Source: Diphasiastrum complanatum (lineage: Eukaryota; Streptophyta; Lycopodiopsida; Lycopodiales; Lycopodiaceae). Taken from it: a DNA stretch of 64,000 nt. The notes under the pieces were generated by a model. The model had not been told where the DNA came from and ran no database searches. It saw nothing but the letters and a program-made list of their open reading frames with translations. The translations under genes were made by a program, and so were the position numbers. Below, in pieces: positions 57,771 through 64,000 of the stretch (position 1 is its first letter; the number at the start of each line of letters is the position of its first letter). The stretch covers positions 23,084,405 through 23,148,404 of the forward strand of contig CM055113.1 in NCBI GenBank assembly GCA_029204225.1. The letters run 5' to 3'.

Positions 57771-58979
57771 CTTGACATTTGAAGCTATAGTGCTTGTGCA
57801 TGTCTCCGAGTTGAGTTGCATGGGATGCCTATAATAAATTTGAAGATAAATACTTTCTTGTTGAATTGAATACTATTGAGCATTGTCTGTGGTGGAGCTA
57901 CTAGGTTTGTTTCGTAGATGATCGTGAATTTGGGTTTCTTAGTAGAGTTCTATGACTTCAGTATAGGGAAGTGAATATTTTAATTCTCACAAGTTATGGT
58001 CCTACACATGTACACCAAAGATTGATGGTCTATTTGAGGCATTGAGTTTGCCAACATCGAGATCAGAAGGTCGATGGTAACTTTCAAGTTGCATTGACTA
58101 GAATTGAGGTTGATGCCAAAAAGGCATCAATTGAAGCGAATACGTGCAACTATGTGGAGTTGCAAGAAAGTTGAATGAAATAGCTCATGGAGAAGCTTCA
58201 ACTAGCAACAATGAGTTGTTGGAGAGTGTGAAGGAGTTTTGGAGATGACAACTTAGTTAGAGGCTATATTGACAACGGGCAATACAATTGGTCTTAGTGT
58301 TTGCACATGATGGAGCTACAAGAATTAGCAAAATCTTGTTTAGGATCGTGAACAATGAATGCTTTACTTGATTTTCATCTTTGGAATTTTAAAGTCCTAT
58401 ACACAATACTACACACGCGCACGTGCACTCGAATTGTTCAATTTGTTGAAATCTCTTAAATTATTATTAAGATTGTTTTTTTTTTGTGGAAATCGATAGA
58501 TGTAATTCGCAATGGACTCTATGGAACACGTCATATTGTATTTGGATGGTGATTTTGGTTTTAAGGGGTAGTCCGTATAATGATTGGGTAGTCTACAAGG
58601 CAGGTACATCAAATTAATATCTTGGAATTAGCACTCACAACCAAATCAACACAAGGTGGACATGTATATTTACGGGTAGAAAACACGATAGTGAGTATGC
58701 TAAGAAGTAGAGCTTTAGAGAAAGAGTGTGTGTAATAAAAATTTTGCTTTCAAATTTCCGTATTGTATTTTCCTTGTTAGCATTAATATAATGAGAATGT
58801 TTTTACATCATAGCTCCTAATATTCATCTTGTTGAATGGTTTGTTGTTGTAAGATTTGGATAGTGCTTAAAGGTTAGGTCACATTTTGTTGCATGATCTT
58901 CGACATTGTATCAAAGCATAGGTTGTTTAGTGACTGAATTGATCATCGTTACTTGAATCCTATTTAAAGCTAGACTAAC
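57771..58979. other. intergenic, nothing recognised
   Basis: AT-rich, no domain. Stretches at 58080-58260 look like decayed coding DNA but could not be assigned. Confidence 0.45.
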
Positions 58980-59745
58980 ATTACCCGGAAGCACAAGATG
59001 AAAATAACATTCAAAGGAGAATGACTCTGGGGATTAGTCGATTGCACTAAAGTCAATCTTGTTGGAGAGGCAAAGGGTGAAGGAGGACAAGGCTGCAACA
59101 CTAATCTCTTTATCTCTACCTGAAGAAATATCTATGATCATTTAAGAATGCAATACTATCAAGTCCATCTAAGACAAGCTACAAGCCAAGTATGAGTGTA
59201 AGACAAGGTTTTTTTTTCACAATCAAGCTATGAGCATGAAGTGAAATGGTAATGACCTTAAAAAAACACATGAGTAATATGAATTTCAAGTTGCTTAGTT
59301 GGTTGTTGTAGGAGCACCACGTCAAGTTCCAAACTTGTAGCAATTTCTATATTTTGTAAACTTGCTAGTTAGTGGCATCCCAATATTTGGGAACCATCTT
59401 GATGAGGATATATGACATTTGGATGCAGCAAAAGAAGTTGTAGAAAATAGGCTAATGAGAGATGAATTTAAGAAAATTGATGGCCCAAAGTAGGTCATGT
59501 ATGCCCAACATAAAGGGAAGACTCAATGGAGAAGAAGAATTGGTACAACAAGCCCCATGATTGACAACTTGAGGGACAATAAAAGCAACAAAAATCTTGT
59601 CAACAGTTACATTACGAACCACAAAGATTCGATACTTAGTGGAGCAAAAATATCAACTGTTACTAATGCAAGTTGAAAGGGCATTTTGAGTTTGAATGTA
59701 GGAAGAAAGCTGCTAACTTGTCAAAAAAGTAGTTTTGGAAAGGTT
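58980..59745 (+). pseudogene. heavily decayed copia gag
   Basis: The only firm landmark is a zinc knuckle at about 59657-59705 reading CY-stop-CKLKGHFEFEC, the CX2CX4HX4C pattern with a stop inside it. The sequence before it is Lys/Asn-rich in several frames, like a copia gag tail. No other part of the element is recognisable. Confidence 0.5.
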
Positions 59746-60537
59746 GCAAGGACATTAGCAACTATCCATGAAGTTGATAAAGCTCTCAATCTTCTTCAGA
59801 AGGTAGCCATGAGGTTGACAAAGCTCTCAATTTTCTTCTTGATTGATCCATGTATGTAGATATATATCGGACATGGTCTTGGTTTTCTAATTGTATCCAC
59901 TTCATCTCTCACTTACACCTAACATCTCAAATCTAAATTTAATATTCTCTTGACCTAAGATGAGTCACCAAGTCATGTCACCTAATTTTTCTAGGTTTCC
60001 TACAAAATAGGGGGACAAGCATAATCTTTTAGACAACACATTTATCTATTTTGAAATTGCTATGAAATAATATTTCAAAATTACAAAATTGAAAGCTAAG
60101 TTAGACTTCAGACAAAATCATTCATTTGCTCGAAATACAGATAATAAAAAAACAAAAACCAGTAATTGGAATCTGCTTTTAATCAAATAATATCAAACAT
60201 GAATGATTTGTAAAATAGTGTAGCTATTGTTGTTGATCTTCGCTTATTTCAATCTTAACGTATCGTGATCCTAGCTCATTGAATAACTTGCTACAACAAC
60301 AACATCATGTCATGTACTTTTAGTACATTTACTGCTTTATAAATAAATTATAATATCTAGTGTAAGCCTTGTCAGGCCCAACATGTCAAGAGTTCATAAT
60401 ATACATAAACCTTACAATCTACAAATTGGTAGAGGTTTGGCTCCCATCCATACCAAAATATCCATACTAGTCAAGTTAATTGCAAATTAAACAATCATTC
60501 TCAAATCTAATTTGTTGAAACTATTCTAGATTAATGA
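59746..60537. other. intergenic, nothing recognised
   Basis: AT-rich, no coding signature. Confidence 0.5.
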
Positions 60538-61088
60538 TTGATACCGAGCCACCTCAACACTTTCAAAAATATTATGGAGCAGATGACTACAATTGGCTCA
60601 ATCATTGCAGATTCTGATGCAGTGATGACTCTATTATCGAGTCTACGTGAAGCTTATGAAACCTGGGTCATGGCTATTTTGACCCAACAATATCTCACTC
60701 TATCAAGAGTCATATCGATGCTACTACAAGAGGAGATCAGACGAACTGGATACTCCTAGAGCTCATGATCGGATCCTCAAGCTCTATTTTCAAAGAAAAA
60801 TCAGAAGTTTAGTTCCAAGAGATCTACAAAGTCGGACTATCCTGACAAGAGGAGCAATATGCAACCTGAATCAAATGCAGCATCAACTTCAGAGTCTTCA
60901 TCATTCCAACCAAGACGGAATCTATTTTGTAAATACTGTAAGAGGACTGGTCATCTCATCAAGGACTGCAGAACATTGAAATACAACAACAAAAAAGAAG
61001 AAGCAATTCCAACAACAAGCAAATGCTGCTACAACCAGTCACTCGATCCAACCACAAGAGGAAGATGAAATAGCCTTCATGACCAAAG
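60538..61088 (+). pseudogene. copia gag C-terminal half with intact zinc knuckle
   Basis: LNTFKNIMEQMTTIGSIIAD, LLSSLREAYETWVMAILTQ, then ISMLLQEEIRRTGYS, stop, and CKYCKRTGHLIKDCRTLKY, an intact CX2CX4HX4C knuckle. The N-terminal half of Gag, LTR and primer site are missing, so the copy is 5'-truncated. It is related to the minus-strand copy at 2.1-4.4 kb. Confidence 0.85.
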
Positions 61089-61740
61089 TTGGAAAACAAC
61101 AGGATATCAATTCTTGGTATTTGGACCCACCATCGAGACTGGTTCCAAGACTACAATTCATTCACCCTTTCTAGAGTTGTGCAACTAGGAGACAACTCAT
61201 CTCATACTATCAAGGGTGAAGGAACAGTCAGAATTGAATTCCAGAAAGGTGATGTAAAGTTTTTGTCCAATGTTCTTCACGTTCCAAATATTACCAAAAA
61301 TCTGCTTTCAATCAGCAGAATCATTGATTCTGGTCATAGGGTTGAATTCGATATAGAGGGTTCTACTATTCTTGACAAATCTAGAAAAGTAATTTTAGCT
61401 TTTGGTAGGAGATGTGGCTATCTTTACAAGCTAAGCCATTGTTATTCTACAAATAGTCAAGCTCTTCATACTTCAACTTCTAAATCGACTGATATGTTAT
61501 GCATTTCAGACTAGGCCATTTAAATTTCAATATAATTCAACAAATGTCGAATCAGAATTTAGTGCAAGATCTTCCATCTATTAGCAAATCAACTTCTCTT
61601 TGTGAGAGCTGTATTATCAGCAAACATACAAGAAGTCCATTTACTTCTGATTCAGTCCATTCTTCTAAAGGTTTGCTAGATCTTGTACATAGTGACATTT
61701 GTGGCCCTATGCAGACTATTTCCACAGGGTTCTAATCTTT
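61089..61740 (+). pseudogene. copia protease remnant and integrase N-terminus
   Basis: The protease active-site region is damaged: SWYLD runs into unrelated residues and DSGAT is lost. VVQLGDNSSHTIKGEGTV and NVLHVPNITKNLLSISR follow intact. The integrase zinc domain reads FRLGHLNFNIIQQM ... LCESCIISKH, then DLVHSDICGPMQ, containing the first catalytic Asp. Confidence 0.85.
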
Positions 61741-62690
61741 ATTGATGATTTCTCTTGAAGAAATGTCACCTACTTCTTAAAGAACAAATATGAAGCATCC
61801 AAGTTCTTCAAACAGTTCAAGACATCTATTGAAAATCAAACAGAGAGAAAGATCAAGGCCCTACGTACTAATGGAGGGGGATAATTTGTCTCTACCAAAT
61901 TCAAGGAGTTCTGCAAGGCGAATGGAATACAACAACAATATACAACTAGCTACTCACCTCAGTCCAATGGTGTAGCTGAAAGGAAGAATCAGACACTCAT
62001 TGAGAGTTCCAAGAGATATCCCATGCCTCACTTCCAAATAAATTTTGGGCAGAAGCTATCACGATTGATGCCTATCTACATAATCAATTTATCACAAAAG
62101 CCCTAAACGGAAAAACACCTTATGAGGTATGGATAGGATCGAAACCATCACTCAAACATATTTGAGTGTTTGGATGCATTGTCTACGTTCAGATCCTTGC
62201 TGATCTAAGAAAGAAGTTGGACAACACAAGCAGAAAATCGATTCTCATTGGCTACTCCCCATATCACAAGGCATACAAGCTCTACAATCTAGACACTCAA
62301 AAAGCATCCACGATCAGAGATGTCATTTTTGTGGAAGACCAATTCTTCGACCACAAGGGAAAGCTCCATCAAATTTAGATCCTAGAGACAAAACCAGCTC
62401 CAAACACATGATGGACCAGATAATCGACACAGACTTTGATAGTGAGTCAGACCCTCAAAGAGTCGAATCACATCAAAGGATCGAAGTTCAGCCCAAAAGA
62501 GCGAATCGATCCAGATAGCCTCTATCCTAATTTATGGATGGTCCAGCTTGTTACTTTGTGCAGAAACCATGCATTGTTTCAGAGGCAATGTCAACTCCTG
62601 ATGCTGATCAATGGAAAGTCGCAGTGGACACATAATTTGATTCTCTAATTGAGAATTAGACATGGACTATAACTAACCTTCCAAAGGACT
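61741..62690 (+). pseudogene. copia integrase core and C-terminus, multiply broken
   Basis: Pieces in three frames: the core after LIDDFS, THLSPMV near the Glu motif (TSYSPQSNGVAERKNQT in another frame), GKTPYEVWIGSKPSLKHI, then VYVQILADLRKKLDNTS, SILIGYSPYHKAYKLYNL and TIRDVIFVEDQF. The order is complete, so decay is by point changes rather than large deletions. Confidence 0.8.
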
Positions 62691-63016
62691 GAAACCCGAT
62701 TCCATGCAAATGGATATTCAAAGCGAAGTGTGATGCTGAAAAAAGAATAAATCGAGACAAGGATAGATTGGTTACCAAAGGCTTCTCACAGATCCCAGAT
62801 CAAGATTATTCATAGACCTTCAGCCCTGTTGTCAAACATACTTCATTCCGCCTACTATTTTCCTATGCAGTTACAGCCGATCTCTAAGTCCATATGTCCA
62901 GACTACTTTCCTCAACAAGACTATCGAAGAAGAGATTTATATGTTGCAGCTAGAGGGATACAAGCTCAAGGGTAAGGAGCACCTAGTATGCAAAATCCAC
63001 AAGGCTCTATATGGTC
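62691..63016 (+). pseudogene. copia reverse transcriptase start, interrupted
   Basis: Reads NPIPCKWIFKAKCDAEK, RDKDRLVTKGFSQIPDQDYS, stop, TFSPVVKHTSFRLLFSYAV and, after a frame change, KALYGLN. The match ends at the KALYGLK box, where the minus-strand LTR begins, so a later copia element split this RT. Confidence 0.85.
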
Positions 63017-63584
63017 TGAATAGTCACCATGCACTACCCTTGAAATAGTCTAACTTATGAAAATAGATGACCTTCGGAATTTTTCTCTCTCTTTGCATTT
63101 TTTTGGAAATATGCGAAAAAGCCGAAGGTGTTAAATAATAGTTAAACTTTTTGAACTGCACAAGTTAAACTTTTAAACTATGCAAGTGTCGCATTTCTAG
63201 GAAATGCAAAAAAAGCCAAAGCTGTTGAAAACATAGTTCATTTCTGCAGACTGTTGCAACACTTAGAGTACTTTTGCATACTGTCGCGAAAGTAATGTAT
63301 TTCTGCAGACTTATTCTGAATGCTAATTTCGTGGAAGTCCTTGAAGATGGCCAAGTCTTCAATGGTTACCCTTTGCTGGAGATCAGCCGGAAGCCCATTG
63401 TAGACGTTTTTCAAATAATTTGGTTGTCTAGGTTTGTGATTCCTACAGGTATCAGATGAGCAGTCGTAGAACTAAAGTTGGTTTCACCTGACCCTAGATC
63501 AATAATCAATGAACGTGAAGGAAGAATCATGAAATAGAAATTAGTCATTCACCAAGGAGGAAACTGTGGGCTTAATTTCCAACA
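63017..63584 (-). repeat. 3' LTR of a minus-strand copia
   Basis: On the minus strand it starts TGTTGGAAATTAAGCCC after the purine run TAGGGGGAC (63585-63593). Its other end is taken as TGACTATTCA at about 63017, where RT homology of the host element stops. About 568 bp. Confidence 0.75.
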
Positions 63585-63609
63585 GTCCCCCTAAAGGTCA
63601 CCGTTGGTG

Positions 63610-64000
63610 CCCTGGTATCTTCGTTAGGTTCAGCTTGTTGAAGAATTTCTAGTTCTTGATCCTAGGAAGTGCTTTGGTGAAGATGTCTGCGACCATTTAT
63701 GTTTTGGAGCAGTATTAAAGGATCACTTGCCCTGAAAAAACTTTCTCCCCAATGAAATGATGCTAAGTTTCTATGTGCTTGGATTTGCCATGAAATCTGG
63801 GATCCAGTGACAGTGAAATATAGCTCAAGTTGTCACACAGAATGGTGGTAGCATTAAGCTGAGTGTGATGTAAGTCGTGAATTAATAACCTGATCCATAC
63901 AACTTCTTTTGAAGCTTGACATGCTGCGATGTACTATGCCTATGTCGAAGAAAGCCCAACTGATTTCTGCTTCCTTGAGTTCCACAAAATCGGTCTCCCT
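63610..64000 (-). pseudogene. copia RNase H, minus strand, running off the window
   Basis: The minus strand reads KQKSVGLSST, stop for the Glu of EAEYIA, YIAACQASKEVVWIRLLI, TTILCDNLSYISLSLDPRFH, GKSKHIET, stop, HHFIGEKVFSGQ and VADIFTKALPRIKN. It is a full RNase H order with several stops. It shows that the LTR to its left is this element's 3' LTR. Confidence 0.88.

Overview
The window is nuclear DNA of a land plant with a large, repeat-rich genome. Evidence: one intron-containing PIF-type bHLH gene, Ty1/copia and Ty3/gypsy retrotransposons with plant-type tRNA-iMet primer sites (TGGTATCAGAGC), very long dinucleotide microsatellites and AT-rich intergenic DNA. The PIF-type gene looks compatible with a non-seed plant such as a fern or lycophyte, but that is a guess. 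Nothing suggests bacterial or organellar DNA.

Layout. 0-2.1 kb: 3' end of a plus-strand copia element with its LTR, a tRNA-like sequence and microsatellites. 2.1-4.4 kb: minus-strand copia fragment with PBS and 5' LTR. 5.5-13.3 kb: nested copia elements. A plus-strand copy is cut in its integrase by a minus-strand non-autonomous element with both LTRs (7.06-12.08 kb), followed by an LTR carrying a minisatellite. 14.4-15.35 kb: decayed reverse-transcriptase pseudogene of non-LTR type.

16.09-29.86 kb is the most unusual region. Two inverted arms of about 4.8-5.0 kb surround a 4.0-kb spacer. Each arm holds the same two convergent genes. Gene A is a multi-exon, transposase-like protein with a GDxK / ANx4CxxC / TLHx3RI signature, and gene B is of unknown function. 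Both genes are damaged in both arms, but differently. Beside the right arm lies a histone H3-fold pseudogene with CENH3-like residues.

30-44.8 kb: copia gag, tandem duplications, a copia RT fragment, a large minus-strand Ty3/gypsy element with a coiled-coil third ORF downstream of integrase, then more copia LTRs and RNase H remnants. 45-53 kb: essentially gene-free, with very long (GT)n and (GA)n tracts, a near-perfect hairpin, a 284-bp foldback/MITE and a GC-rich double palindrome.

53.1-57.3 kb: the only clearly functional-looking host gene, a PIF-like bHLH transcription factor with at least six exons and a G-box near its likely promoter. 58-64 kb: decayed copia gag, then a plus-strand copia cut by a minus-strand copia 3' LTR. 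Apart from the PIF-like gene, almost every coding sequence here is a retroelement or transposon pseudogene.
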